Below, one piece after another: positions 1-14,165 of a stretch of 64,000 nucleotides of DNA (position 1 is the first letter of the stretch; every line of letters begins with the position of its first letter). Source of the stretch: Ptychodera flava (taxonomy: Eukaryota > Hemichordata > Enteropneusta > Ptychoderidae); assembly GCF_041260155.1 (NCBI RefSeq), contig NC_091931.1:21326654-21390653 (forward strand), written 5' to 3'. The notes below the pieces were generated by a model, which saw only the letters and a program-made list of their open reading frames with translations, did not search any database and was not told where the DNA came from. Position numbers and translations under genes: made by a program.

Positions 1-2125
1 GTCGGTCACAAAATGAAAGTTTTCACTCACCAGTCAACAAAGTCGCCTATCACTACTACTCCATTTACGACAATCTTTTGTCGTTTGCTAATGCGTTCAA
101 GTTGCCACACGTGTCTGCCAAATATGCTGACCGCACGCACATACTCACCGGTCACATGACTGATGATAAATAGTTTTGACGGCTCGGTCACCATGTCGCC
201 ATGTTTTTGTCATCTTGTTCCCGCCATCATCGTTGCCTTTCGTTTTCTTTGCCTTTTGTTCGAATTCGTTCACATGCGTCGAGGGCCGAGGGGAGACTTA
301 AAGTAAGAATATCCTTTGAAGAATACTAGCAGTGTCCAAATACGTGGGAAATCGCGAGACTGGAGAGAAAGTACAAGCGGGTGACCGTTATTTTTATAGG
401 TACTTCCTCTCGTGAGGAGAAAAGGCGTTGGTGGCTTTTTTATCGTCAGGGTGGTCGAATATAGTATTTGGAGCATTTAAAAACAACCGTATCTTCGACA
501 GTATTATCCAATTGAGAAGGGATTTGCAATCTTGTGAAAAACCAGACCCGACAGTCGATGAAATAGGTTGGTTACAGATACAGTCCCGCCAACACGGATA
601 TTTGATAACAGGACAATAATAGATCGTGAAAATGCGCCATAAATGGATGTCTTGCGTTTTCTATGGAAACCTCGTTATAAATCTTCAATTCGTTCTACTG
701 TAGGGCATTTCGTCTTTATTATTAGTATTTTTTAATGATTTATGATTTGATGCGCAAAAATACATAATCTGACTCCTATTGATTCGTTTTATTGTGTACA
801 GATATTCCCACACGTAACGTGTAAAACACTTGTTTTTATACAAATAAAAATCAGAAAGTTGCATCGTCCTTCATTAATTTGTCTAAAATCACTTGGAAAA
901 ACTTGATGCTGTAGACAAAACTGTCATATTCAATGAAATGGCGTTTGTTGCTCCCGTATTTTACTCTATATTGTATGTACCGACTCGATATTTGTATCGT
1001 TTGCCGTCTGAATGCTATCAGTGAGCTCATCTTGTGATCAGAATGTCAATAGCCACAGGTCAGCAGAAATAGAGTTATCGTGTACCTGTATTGACATAGG
1101 AGAGAATACAAAGCCATTCTTCATGACCTCCTTTATCTAAGTCACGGTTTGTGATCATACTACTCCTCGTCGGGCTTGAAAAAGTGTTTTATCGTCGTAG
1201 TCATAGGTCAGCGGGTTCGGATACGTTTGACCTGAGCTCTTAGAAATAATAAGTAATTATGAAAAATATCGAACACCAACAGCGACTTTATCTCAGGTGA
1301 ATTGGTACACGGATACTTAGCGACTCTAAAAAGCGAATGTATTTGTATTTTCTCTTTTGAGACACGCGATGTCATGATTTCCCGGATGTGCAGACGACAG
1401 AACCTGTGGGAGCGCGCGCGCCGTAAAACTATTTCGAGCTAGAAAATTGGAAACTCCTGGGTGGCTTGTCTCCAAAGGTCGGCGCTGCGTATCATTTTCT
1501 CCTCTTGCTTAAGCTGTGCCCGTCCCCTGCCGGAATGTCGATTCGCCGAGTATCGCGCGAAGAAGCCTAACAAATCGAAATTTCATTATGTTTTAAAAAA
1601 TTCATGCTCTTTTAGAGAAGGTCTCTTTACCATAGCTGTGTCGAGTCACTGTATGACATGATCGCAGTTACGACGCTTTGTCATGCGTGACTGTGTACAC
1701 AAAACACCAACGTACTATTTTCACAGCCCCCGATGTCCGACTTTTATGGCGCTACTAGCAGTTACGCGCTCTGTAATGACATACTTCGGATTCAGGTCGT
1801 GTAATGTCTCCCTCGTTTTAGTATCGGGCCAAATTGTTGTAAAAATCACCAAGGTTTATTCCAGGTGACAACTACAAGTTCGATGACAGAGTAAGTGAGC
1901 CTTTGGTAATCGTAAAAGCAAATAAGTCGACGCGGATAATTTAAGTGGCAGTAGTAACAGACATGATTTTAATCGCATAAGGCCGAAATCCTACGGTCAA
2001 AGTCTCGACCATTGTCACTTTTTATAAGCCCTGAAACTGATACAATCATTTTGATCCCGTATCGTGATTTTTTATCAAGTTTTTTCACGGAGACGGCAGC
2101 AATAACGAGTCTAATTAGCCTCGAG
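1..2125. other. Intergenic, no supported gene
   Basis: I see no gene that I can support here. The sequence is comparatively rich in CpG. The longest suggestive stretch is an open frame at about 450-619 (plus strand), preceded by a pyrimidine run ending in TCGTCAG and followed by an AATAAA at about 843. It could be the last exon of a gene that starts before the window, but I recognise no homologue and the evidence is weak. Confidence 0.5.
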
Positions 2126-2134
2126 CATAAAAAG
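2126..2134 (+). promoter_or_regulatory. Candidate TATA box for the small secreted peptide gene
   Basis: The word CATAAAAAG lies about 120 bases before the ATG at 2254, which would place transcription start near 2155-2160. The only support is its position before a signal-peptide ORF. Confidence 0.25.
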
Positions 2135-2253
2135 ACAGCAAATTGACAGGCAAAGCAAGGACTTCAAATAATTGTTTCGTTTTATTCTTGTCCCTTGTAT
2201 CAACTGCAGTTTCGGGTACTTCGCTCTAAATAAACGTTTAAGTTCGTTGAAAC

Positions 2254-2710
2254 ATGGTTACACAAATTTATTGTATAGCATCACTCGTGTTGTTGACAGC
2301 AGCAATGAACTTGAATACAGCCAATCCCCAAGAATGTAAACGTGCGGCATATAATAGAAACGTTTTGAACATTCACACGACTTATCATCATTCGGCATTT
2401 AGAACTTTAAGTACATAGCTGCCGCTTGTTCATCAACAAAACTAATGGCCATCGTCCTCTTTTAATGGTGTCGTATAAACGGACGAGGTACTGTATGATA
2501 AAATACGCATAGGGAGTTCTAGCTAAATACTGTTACTCTAAATAGTATGCTCGTCAGGCTCTTTGCTCTATGGATCTCTTTATCTCACTTGAATTGCTTT
2601 TTTTTACTTCAGTAAATTTTCTGTGGACGGAACAAACAGCGAGATCAGCCGAGGAATTGAAAGACATGCAAGCGTTTATACCCTCACTCCCAAAGGACAG
2701 TTGGCAATGA
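2254..2710 (+). CDS. Candidate small secreted peptide, 59 aa, two exons
   Basis: I do not recognise this protein. Exon 1 (2254-2335) starts at an ATG in the context AAACATGG. It encodes an N-terminus with a hydrophobic core ([11 protein letters not shown]) that looks like a secretion signal of about 23 residues. A GTAAAC donor follows in phase 1. Exon 2 (2613-2710) follows a long T tract ending ACTTCAG and continues the frame with [20 protein letters not shown] to a TGA at 2708. The joined product is 59 residues: signal plus a mature peptide of about 36 residues without cysteines. Read unspliced, the same ATG opens a 54-codon frame with the same signal. A TATA-like word lies upstream. The assignment rests on the splice and signal pattern only. 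Confidence 0.3.
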
Positions 2711-2776
2711 CTGGTTTTCGTTGGTGTGACTGATTGCGAAATTTTCAAGAAGTCTTCTCGGCCTTAACCGACACTT

Positions 2777-2876
<100 letters not shown>

Positions 2877-3810
2877 TGAGGTAGAGGTAGACTTGCGTTC
2901 GGAAATGTGAAGTTTATGGAAGATTCCGCGACCAGATAAAATGGCAACTAAAGAATTAAGGTATCTCTTTCGAGGAGGCTGTGGACTGTGAATTTCACGG
3001 ACAGTGCTCGAAAGAACTCATAGAAAATCGCTCCTACTATTTATGATACGTATACTGAAGGTATTCATTTCGTACAGACATGAGAAGAGGTTTCACATAT
3101 TCTGGCAGGACACCACAGACAGAACTATCCGACAAAGGTATAGCATTACAGATAACAATCGTACAATTAACATTACGCGCCGTGAAAGACTGAAACCTAT
3201 GCTCAGAGAAACTAGAGACCATTTTCTTTCAAACACAATAGTAGAAATAAGAAAAGACAATAGTAGAAATAAGAAAAGACACAAATACTTGCAGTTCAAA
3301 ATGACAGGTATTCTTTGTTTTTAACACAGCGGAAAAACTTCAATTCTCTTTTGTTCCAAAATATAAAACGAAGAATCCGTTTTCTACCATAACAAATGAC
3401 TCCACCCCCAGCTGTAGAAAAGGAATTTCAAAGAATTTTAGGATTTGAATGTCCAAAAATATGTCTCATGGATTCTAACTGACAAATATGTAAGAAGTGT
3501 TTGATTTTTTATTGGACAATAAAAGATACTATAGAATTTTGAAAGTGCATGACCCGATACGCTTCTCAGACCACAGCGGCTGTTAACTTTTCCGCTCTGG
3601 TTTATCAAAAAAGCCCCTATGTTGAACTAAGAAAGTTTGACAGTCCCTGAAATCATCGATGGTAACCAGTCAGTGGTAAAATCAAGTAAAGCACTTTAAA
3701 GCTTCTTATCAATGATTCAGACATAGATACAGCGCCGATTTGCGATCGATTTTGTGGCCACCGTCAATGTACAATTAGGCCGATACTTTGAATAATGCCG
3801 TTGGTGGCGT

Positions 3811-3813
<3 letters not shown>

Positions 3814-3891
<78 letters not shown>
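3814..3891. repeat. (CT)n microsatellite
   Basis: An uninterrupted CT dinucleotide run of about 78 bases; it creates spurious Arg-Glu repeat frames on the minus strand. Confidence 0.95.
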
Positions 3892-3894
<3 letters not shown>

Positions 3895-6387
3895 GGTTTT
3901 GATGTACATTGATGGCGTTTTGCACTTTCCATGCGACGTGTCTCTCTTCATCGCAAACACAAATTAAATCGCTGTCAAAACGAAAAGACTCAATACTCGT
4001 TACAAAATCTACTGTACTATAATCCACGCAATTCACTTGAAATGCCCCGTCCCCACGACAATGCCGTCGATAACATACCAGTATTTGAAAAAGTGACAAT
4101 TCATGAAGTTCAGAGAAGCGAAGAAGGGTGCGGACGCAACAGCCCAATAGGTGAGACATGTGTCATCCGTAGTTTTTACAAACGTTTCTGGAGGTGCGCT
4201 CCTCTAAACCAATAAGCAAGTGTATAATGAGTGGTAGCATAAAAAAACCTATAGTATAGGCAATATCGACTGAGGAAATTTAAAGACACATACAACTCAT
4301 TCGTCTTTCACCTGCATGTGTACGGTATCTCTGCAAAAATGTGCCGCACTACCTCGAGCTTTGTTTCATTTAGAGAGTTTTCAATCCTAGGTGAGCCCAG
4401 GGAAAACAGTGGGGTATTCAGCAAGATTCGGCGCAAGGGGGCGCTAATAACAACACCCTCTTGCAGTCACATTGAGGGAGGCCGGAGTGGACAGTCTTTA
4501 CAAAGAGAATGCGACTGCCAACACTGATATTATCCGATAAACATTCGGCAACAATACTAAACGTATCTCATTGGTTTTTGGCAGAGGGATGAGAAAAAAA
4601 TACAAAAGCATACGAAAAATTAAATGAGCTTGTATATTTCAGGTGGGACATGGTACGAATTTTGAGAAGTATTCGAAAAGAGCGAATCCATGAGCATCTC
4701 TCTTAAAAATGAATATGGAAAAAAAAGACAGCGAAGAGTCTGTTTTGAAACCATGAAAAATATTGTTAGAGATTGAGGGATCATTAATGTTCATTCTAAG
4801 AGACTTTTCGTCAAAGGCAAAATTAATTAGCGAGTAGTTGCAAAAGTCTTCGGAGCTAATCAGCAATGAATCCAAAGGGTTATGGACAACTTCAAAGATT
4901 TATTATCTAAGGGATTACGATTTTGTCAGAATCGTTTATAAAAACAAACAAAAATCACTTCAAAAGTGGAAGTAAATATTAAAAAAATTCTACACGCAGA
5001 CGAGCTTAACGCATTTCAGCTAGAAATGGTCATGGAATTCTCTTAAAATCATAAATAGCACGGCAATGAAAAGACAAAAAGAGCTGTAAAAATAGGGAAA
5101 AAATCGAACTGTGATAAAAGATATTAGGCAAACGTGAGCGGAATAACTGCTAAGTCTTAAAATCTGTAGTAGATGTTAGACTCAAACATTGAAGAGATTT
5201 CCTAGGTCAGCATTGACGTATCACTGGAACGTTGACACAGTTATACGTAAGAGGTATCATCCGGATTGCGAATAGTATGTTATAAAGGCCGATGCAAAAA
5301 CATTTTTGCAGATAACTGAGTGTTCGTAAATTGTGAATTACATATATAGCGCATTATGCCAACTTTCTTTGTTTCTGTTATAGCTTACGTAATGCCGCAT
5401 GATTCGCTTGTGCTAAACGCAAATTCCTTCAGCCTGATTGCCACGCGTGTTTAAAAAAATAGACCGCGTGTATGGCATTTCCTTTCGGGTCCTTTCGGTA
5501 GTCTTGTCTTTTCGATGTAACCGTTTGTTTTTTCAAAGCAAACTTCTGCATATTGTTTGTTTTTATTTGTGTCTCTTAATTAATACGAAAATCTTATTTT
5601 TGCACAATTTACGATTGGCATAGCCAACCTATATGAAAAGCGTTTGTAGACTATGACAATCAAATGTCCCATTTTAAAAGGAACTCTTCAGGTATGTCGA
5701 TGGGTACCCTGATATTTAATTTCCATATTTGTAAGGTATTTGTACGGGAGAAATACACCTGTCATATCAGTATCTGCTGACCATTTCAACTGTGTATTAC
5801 TTTTTATATTCATGACAGTTTTAATGCATGTATTTTACCTCGCAAATAAACAAAAGCTGCCAAAAAAAGGATGCCATCTCCAGGACGAAAATCCCTGATA
5901 AAATTGTCGGTTATGAATGATTGGGAGTTACTGTGACCTCGCCAGCAAGACCTCAAAAGTACGTTTACATTGATCATTGAACTGTGCCTCGCCCTAACGC
6001 GCATCATATGTATGACTTGAACGCTTATCGTCTTAAACTCATAAGACGTATTTTGTCATAAAACAATTATCCAGCCAATTAAGGTGTCAGATAAATATTG
6101 ACGAAATACTAATGTGACTCAAAAATCATTGTCATATACCATCAGGATTGTGTTTTGTTTTCTACATGAATGAGCTGCACCGTTAGTTTTGAAGTCGCAA
6201 TGTTCAGAAACACTAACGAGATCACATTTATTAATCTGACGGCTATATTTCCGAAAACAGTTATCAACCTGATGATGTGTCTTATAAAAATATATTAATG
6301 ATAGTCATGTTCATAAATGTTTGTTTAAACCAATTGTTATTTCTAGGTTACTGTCTGAAGACGAAGTGGTCCGGTCATAACCATGGC

Positions 6388-6730
<343 letters not shown>

Positions 6731-9229
6731 CTATTTTTGCATTGTATTGCATTATTTATAAGAAGCGAATAAGTTATATAACATATCATGGGAAGGAACA
6801 TCATACATCGTGGTGTCAATTCCAAACACGTTTAATTTTGAATCAGCATGGTTGTTGCTCAATGGTCTCTTTGTACCGATCATCAACAGCAAGCGTTAGG
6901 GTATTGTCCGCTAAATGTCATAGAAGCTTCACATGATGTGATCAGAACAACGGACTTCTGGCAGCAGCCTAATTTCACAACCGTGTGATCTCAAATCGTT
7001 ACAACAATACAGGACCTTGTATTTATACAGCTTCGAGCAGCGTTGGTATCTTACATACAGAATAGATGTAGCTACAAGAACTCGTAAATTTCAATTTAGT
7101 TCATAGTTCCCCATTTTGTAGCTTTACAGTCTCTGCAAGACTTTGCAAAATACTAGTAAACTTTGATTGCGTCCCCTCGTTTATCTGAATCAGAGTCGGC
7201 CACGATCACCATTTTCGGTACAGCCGCTATCGTAAAATTTCGAATATGCGCAAGGGATACTGGGATAGGTTGTGCATAGCAACAGCCTCATTCTACGGAT
7301 CCCATACTCACAGCTGTAGACGGGATGATCATCTCCCTATATTAAAACCTGATCATCATCGAGGCCATAAAGGAGTTGTTTCTTGTCAGTGCTCGTATCA
7401 CTTGTAAGCCACCCTGTCAACTATTTGTTTTCTTGCTTTGGAGCAGAGATACGATGAAGAAAATGTCAAAGTCACAAGACAGTGTGTGGGTTTTTTTTAT
7501 ACAAAGCGTATCTTCTGCCATCAATCAAATCACCAGAATCCAATACAACACACGAAAATTAACATCGTCGTAAAGACGTGCCCCTTTACGGCAACAGCTG
7601 GCTTCTGAGTTAGCTAAAGAGGCGTAGGTCGGCGGAGCGGAATTCATGGCGCTCTTGCTCGCGAGAACGGAAAATAAACTGTGATGGTTGGAAAACAGAC
7701 TGACACACCAGAACTTTAAAATATTGAAAAATAAAAAACAATGCACCTCGTCGCCGCAACTTTAGGAAGAAGCCCATGACTACAGAAACAATTATTTTCT
7801 CCTCTGCCCTCTACGACGGGATCACAGATCCTTCCACTTCTGTAATTTAGCAGTGTTTTACTGATGTAAATTCTCCTTACACCTCCTGGGAAGTTTTATA
7901 GTTCTATCTGTTGGCTAAAGTCGTTTGTATTCGTATTGTAATTTAACAAAACGATTAAAGGGAGGGGTCGTCGTAACTGCGCCTGTGCGACTTTCTTGTT
8001 TACAAACAATGTACTTCATGCACGAACACTTTAATATAGCTGCAGCATTTAAATTTTACCACGTACATTATGACATTATGATTTCTACAGATAAAAAACT
8101 TCTTAAATGCAAACAAAGAGAAGTTGTCTTATCAATCTCTTGGTACAGACAGATTGCGTCTTCGAAAAGAAAGTACCCTGGTCCAAGGGGTGCCACCAGG
8201 AGCTCGAAGGCTAAGCGTTTTTTGAGTAACATTAAGCAAATATCGTATAATTAACAGTCAAACATTCTGTTGGAACTCGGTTCGCTTATGAACTGGAAGC
8301 CATTGCAACCTTAATGAATATATCCCATTTCTTGATATTTTCCCGCCAGAGGTGCAACGAAGTTGCAAGTTATCGTTCTTGAATTAATAAATTCGGAACG
8401 TCAAGAAGCAAAATGTTACGTAATCAAGTCCGGTATCTGATGAAAGCATGAAAGCAAAAGTTAAAAAAAATTTAGTTGAAGTCTGGTAGAAACTTTTGCG
8501 TCTTTTCAAATTCTCAATACAGCAATGGTTCTGATTTGCATAAATGTGTAAAATGGGCACAAATTTATGTCAGAAGACATAGATATTGTGTGATCTAGTG
8601 AACACCAAGACCAAGATGACCAATGGATGTCAACTCGCATATCGCAGTTACAGTTGCTTGTGACGTAGGGCGCCTCTGGTAGTATATTAAAGAAAGAAAG
8701 GTTTGACACGCTTTTTATCACCAAGAAAGCGAAGCAACTTTATTCAGTGTTTACGGTCAAATAAACAACATCATCGAATTATCGCTAAATACCTCCGACA
8801 TTTATTGTCCGTTATTGTACCTGATATTTTGGGTTTAGTGTCAGAATTGGGACAAAACTTCCTTGACCTGCGTGAACTGGTATTCAGCTTGACCTTAACA
8901 CGAGTACCGCAGACTTATCGGTCTTACGGTGGATAGTTTGATTAAAGGCGTTTACGTTTTTCAAATCGACAGAGAAATAAATAAAAAAAACTGCAAAAAG
9001 CTGTGACAACAACAACGTACAAATTTTGTATCTGACCAGTCACCGTCAGGCAAAAAATTGTCCTCGTTATATTTGCCAACGGTGGGACCGTATGGATGAT
9101 AATCGGACGCCGATGGAAAACACCAGTAGTGGATTTTATCGACAAAGCAACAAGGCCTATTCTGCCTTCTTGACTGCACTATATACTATGATGTTCAAAT
9201 AATCTTCTGTACGGTCTTCTGTACACAGA

Positions 9230-10097
9230 TTAATACGGTAATGGAAGTGAATATTCCTTGTTTTGCTCTTCTTTTTCTTTTGCAAGCAATTTCTTCACCT
9301 GGTGATACACTTTCTTTGCGTTTGGTCGGTTTGCTGGTTGCATGTCACAACAACGCTGACATAGATTTTTAAACTGGCCCTCCTCCAGCATGGCGATGTT
9401 TAGAGGAATAACCACCTCGCCATTTTCAACCTTTGCTATGATTTCTTCCATGATGTCCCCGTCAATACGCTGTTCATCGTGGGCCGTCTTCAAGGTGACG
9501 ATCTGAGCCATGCAACATCCTAGTGCCCACATATCCTTGGCTTTGTTGCATGGCGGAACTTCAAACTTGAACAGTTCCGGTGCAGCGTACATGAGTGACC
9601 CCGCACCATTGAACTTGGGAGACTTGGCGTAGCAACTGAACCTAAAGTCGGTCAGTTTGACTTTCATTTCTGGTCGTTGCAACTACAAAAGCAAATATGA
9701 GATAAAAATCAAGACTTAACGTTGCCTATAGCCCTATCGATATCAGTGTTTTTCCCTAAATAGCGACCTAAATAAAGGTACAATATGTGGTCCGGTAACA
9801 TAGTGATACAATGAAGAATTTATCATACTTACAAGAATGTTCGATAACTTCAAATCGTTGTGGATAATTCCGATTCCGTGGAGGGCTTTCAAGGCGTTGG
9901 TCACCTTCAACATGATTTCGTACTTTCCAACAAGAGGCAACTACAAAATCAAGATGATGTAACATACTTTTTGTCAATCAAATGTCCACACGTTGAAAAT
10001 CCAATCACAGAGTAAATAAGGTGTAGGACCGATCCTTGCGATAAAGAGGTCTCAAACTCAACATGGTGAGATTGTGAGTCCGCTGAACTACCGACAC

Positions 10098-10144
<47 letters not shown>

Positions 10145-13100
10145 GACTTTATTTAAAGAGGGTAATCTGAGTTACAAATCATATTGTAATTTACATCAGA
10201 GCCCTCTGAGAGCTCGAAAAAAGTACATGCGTATAAATAGCAAATATAATGTACATGTACATTAAGAATAAGAATGAGTAACATCTTCATTGCAACAAAA
10301 GAAAAAGATTAATCTAAATCTGAACCCTCATTTGTAAACTTCGTCATACTTTGAAAGTGAGTAAAGTTGAGCTATTTCTAATCGCAGGGGGAATTGTATT
10401 CCAAGTACTCGCAACACGGAAAGAGAAAAACTTTTGACCTGTGGTAGTCTTGAATTTTGGAACACACAAATTTCCATGACTGGCATTACGGGTGTTTGAT
10501 GAAATTCGATGAAAAACGTCATTCAAATAAGGGGTGCAATGCCATTCAGTGATTTGGATGTCGATAACGCGGTGAAATAGACAATACGTAGGTCAATCGG
10601 TAACCAGTCCAAAGTTAAAAAGATAGTTCGTGAGGGAACATTCATGTCAACCCCTAAAATTACTCTTCCAGCCCTCTTCTGGAGTTTGTAAAGACGGTGA
10701 AGATTTGACTTCGAAGTGTTGCCCCAAACAGTGCAACAATAATCAATCAAAGAAAGGAACAGTGCATTGTACACAACCAAAAGAGTACTCGTAGTGGCAA
10801 ATGGACGTAGTTTGCGAATGATACCAATTCTGGTAGAAAGTTTCTTACACAGGTTATCAACGTGAACATCCCAACTTAAAGTTGAATCAATTAAAACGTC
10901 TAAGAGGATGTGAGAAGAGACATTAGAGATAATTGTTTCTACAACAATGCTGCCCCTCCTCTCCGCCTACCCATACGTCTACATATATCAGTAAAATACA
11001 GAATTATGTTTACATATCAGTAAAATACAAATTTGATATAATTTTTCATAATCTACAATACTGGAAAACCTGTCCCGCAATTGTTGTCCACTTATCAATC
11101 ACATACAATCAGATATCAATTTACCAAAAGTCTCTGTCAGACTTCAAATGAATAAATGATTTACATCTTGTCATCATGCACATCCGGGACAAACTACAGT
11201 GGCTTTGGCCAAACCTATTGATTTCAATGGTGATTGTAGACGTTTTATAGGGAATTAGGTATGAACAGGTAAACATATTCAGTGCGTAGCGATTTTGATA
11301 GGATTGGTTTGAATATTCAGTTTTTGTCAAATGAAATCAACTAAAAGTGCCGGCACTCCATTCCCGGCGGCTGGTGGTTTTTAAAGTTGTAGAAATGTGA
11401 GCTGAGATTCTACGGGAGACTCACCGTTTCGCCGTACTTGTCTAAATACTCTTTCATGTTCAGACCAGGCACGTACTCAAGGACGAGAATCGAGGATAGG
11501 TCATCCTTTTGACACAATCCAATCATTCGGACAAAGTTGTCGTTGTTCAGTTTGGTTAGAGCTCTACAAAAACATAAAATTAACACTATCTAATTTACAA
11601 TTTTCTATCCCAGTTTCTCTCTTATGTAAGAAAGGATATTTGTTCTGCATAATAATGTTATTCGGATGAAATCTTCCACAGTTTGATTGATAAAACGCTT
11701 AAGAGATATCAGCTTCCTTTTGAAGTGTAAGGTTTCGGCTGGTACCTCCGATTAATTGGATAAAAAAGTATGTTGTCAAAAAGGGAAATGTCCGACATAC
11801 CTGTTCATGTAGATTTCATTTTCCATGAATTCCTTAAAAGTGCGTTCATCTAGGTGTTGTGATTTGGACAGATACTTCATGGCATAAAAATCCTTGTGAT
11901 CACGGACGCTGCCAAGATTTAATTTTGAGTACGATCCAGCGGCCTTGATCTCCATCACATTTAAAATGTCTCGCTTGTCCACTTCTGTCAAAATCAATCA
12001 AATAGTCATTTTGAAAATTGTCCAAATGTCCGCACCTTATACTAAAATGCTCTAAAGTGTCACGTCGGTGGTATGGCTTAAACAACACCACTCACACGCA
12101 CTCCAAGAATTTCTTGCGATCACTTTCTCGTCATAACCTATAGCAGCTGCGAAAATTGCGTCACTCTTTAACGTCTCTGTGTCCCTGTTGCTGAGCAAAT
12201 CCTCGAAAACAGTAAATATAGTGTTAAGAATCGATGTTTGATACCTGAAATCTGATACTTTTTTTCATATCACCATGTATGTTGAAGCGTGCAGCCAAAA
12301 CAATTTTAGATGTGACAAATGTGACGATACCTTGTCGTTAAAGGAATAATATTATTTCTAAATTTGCTGACTCAGAAATTTTTGTCCGAAAATTTGACGT
12401 TTAGGTAGATTGCGCTACGAAATTGAAAGTTTTAAACGGTTTCTCAAACTTTCCACAAGCAAACGTTCAACAATTCTCTTTCAACTCAAAGTTCAAGAAT
12501 AAACATCAGGTACGAGAGAAACAAATCATCCAATATTCACCAATATATTCAAATTGAAAATTGCCGCCTTCCCTGTACAACCTGTATGGGGCAAACATCA
12601 TTCCCGATTTTCACAAAACTTCGCTTGTGAAAACTTTATTTACTTTATAAGCTTAAAATTGATCCACCACAAGTGCAAGGCCAAGATAGGTTTGAATATT
12701 TGTGCCTGAGGCGCATTTTACCGTAAGAATGTGTGCCACAAACCTATCACATCCTGACTTGGCTGTTTTCCTTTCGAGGTTGTCTTCGTCACTTTTACTT
12801 CGTCCGTCGTTCCAGTTGACTCACTCTAGCAAATGAAGAGAAAATATATAAAAATAAATAATAGAACCGTGTCTTGTACTATTTTGATTTCTTATTACTC
12901 TGTTTAAAGAAGAAATCCAGTTTGCCTATTCAAACGTTGTTATTTCTGCTATTGAAAGCCCCCGCTGCGTTTGACTCTTTAGATCACGAAATCCTCCTTC
13001 ATCGACTTGAACACTCTTTTGGAATCACTTATTGTGCGCTATCCTGGTTCAAATCCTATCTGTCCCATAGATCACAGTTTGTTTCAATTGATGGCTGTAA

Positions 13101-14124
13101 GTCACATGTGTCACCTCTTCGATTTGGTGTCCCTCAGGGCTCCGTTTTAGGGCCCATTTTGTTTGTATTGTACACAGAACCCCCTTTTTAATATCGTTAG
13201 GTCACATTCTGTTAGTCACCATGCATTTGCTGATGACAATCAACTCTACAAAGCAACCAGAATTGATGAGATCCACTCTGCCATAGATTCCATACGAGAT
13301 TGCATTAATGAGGTCAAAACATTGATGAAGTACAACAAACTCCAGTTTAACGACAGTAAAACCGAAGCCATGCTTGTCATATCACCCAGACTGCAAGTCA
13401 ATTTGTCCCTTCCCGACTCGATGTTAGTTGGTGATGCAGTTATTAAGTTTTCATCATCTGAGAAAAATCTTGGTGTCACTTTAGATAGCCATTTAACCAT
13501 GTCAGAGCACGTACATAATGTATGCAGAGCTGCCTATGTTCAGCTGAGGCAGATCACTTCTATTCGTCATCTGCTCACTGTTCAAGCCACTCAGACTCTT
13601 GTTATTGCTTTTGTTCTATCTCGTTTAGACTACTGCAACAGCCTTTTTTCTGGCTGCCCAAAACACCTCATTGACAAATTGCAACGTGTTCAAAATGCAT
13701 CTGCTAGACTTGTCTATAAAGCAAAAAATCACACAACATACAACCACTTTTGAAATCGATGCACTGGTTGCCCATTGCTAGTCGTACACAGTACAAACTT
13801 TCTACAGTTTTTTTCGACTTGGTTTCAGGGACTGGACCACAATATCTCTCTGACCTTTTGCAAATGTATACTCCCTCAAGACACCAACGTTCTTCATCTG
13901 ACACACGTCTTTTTAGAATGCCGCGTGTTGCCACAAAATCCTTTGGTGAAAGGTCTTTTTCCCACTCAGGACCGAAAACTTGGAACAGTCTGCCTGTCAA
14001 CCTACGCCATATGGATTCACATATTTCATTCCGCCATGCCCTCAAGACATACTTTTTTAAGGAATAGTGTATTTTGTCCTGCGCCTAGAGCTCCCTTTTG
14101 AGATTAGGCGCATTATAAATATTC

Positions 14125-14165
<41 letters not shown>

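Noticed and set aside
441-619. Possible last exon with acceptor TCGTCAG and frame WSNIVFGAFKNNRIFDSIIQ...
   Set aside because: No partner exon in the window and no recognised protein; too weak for a gene call.
3004-3324. Plus-strand frame of 106 codons
   Set aside because: Composition looks like random AT-rich sequence (Arg/Lys/Asn/Ile), with no domain and no homologous motif.
7925-8254. Plus-strand frame of 109 codons
   Set aside because: No domain, no signal, no supporting exon borders.
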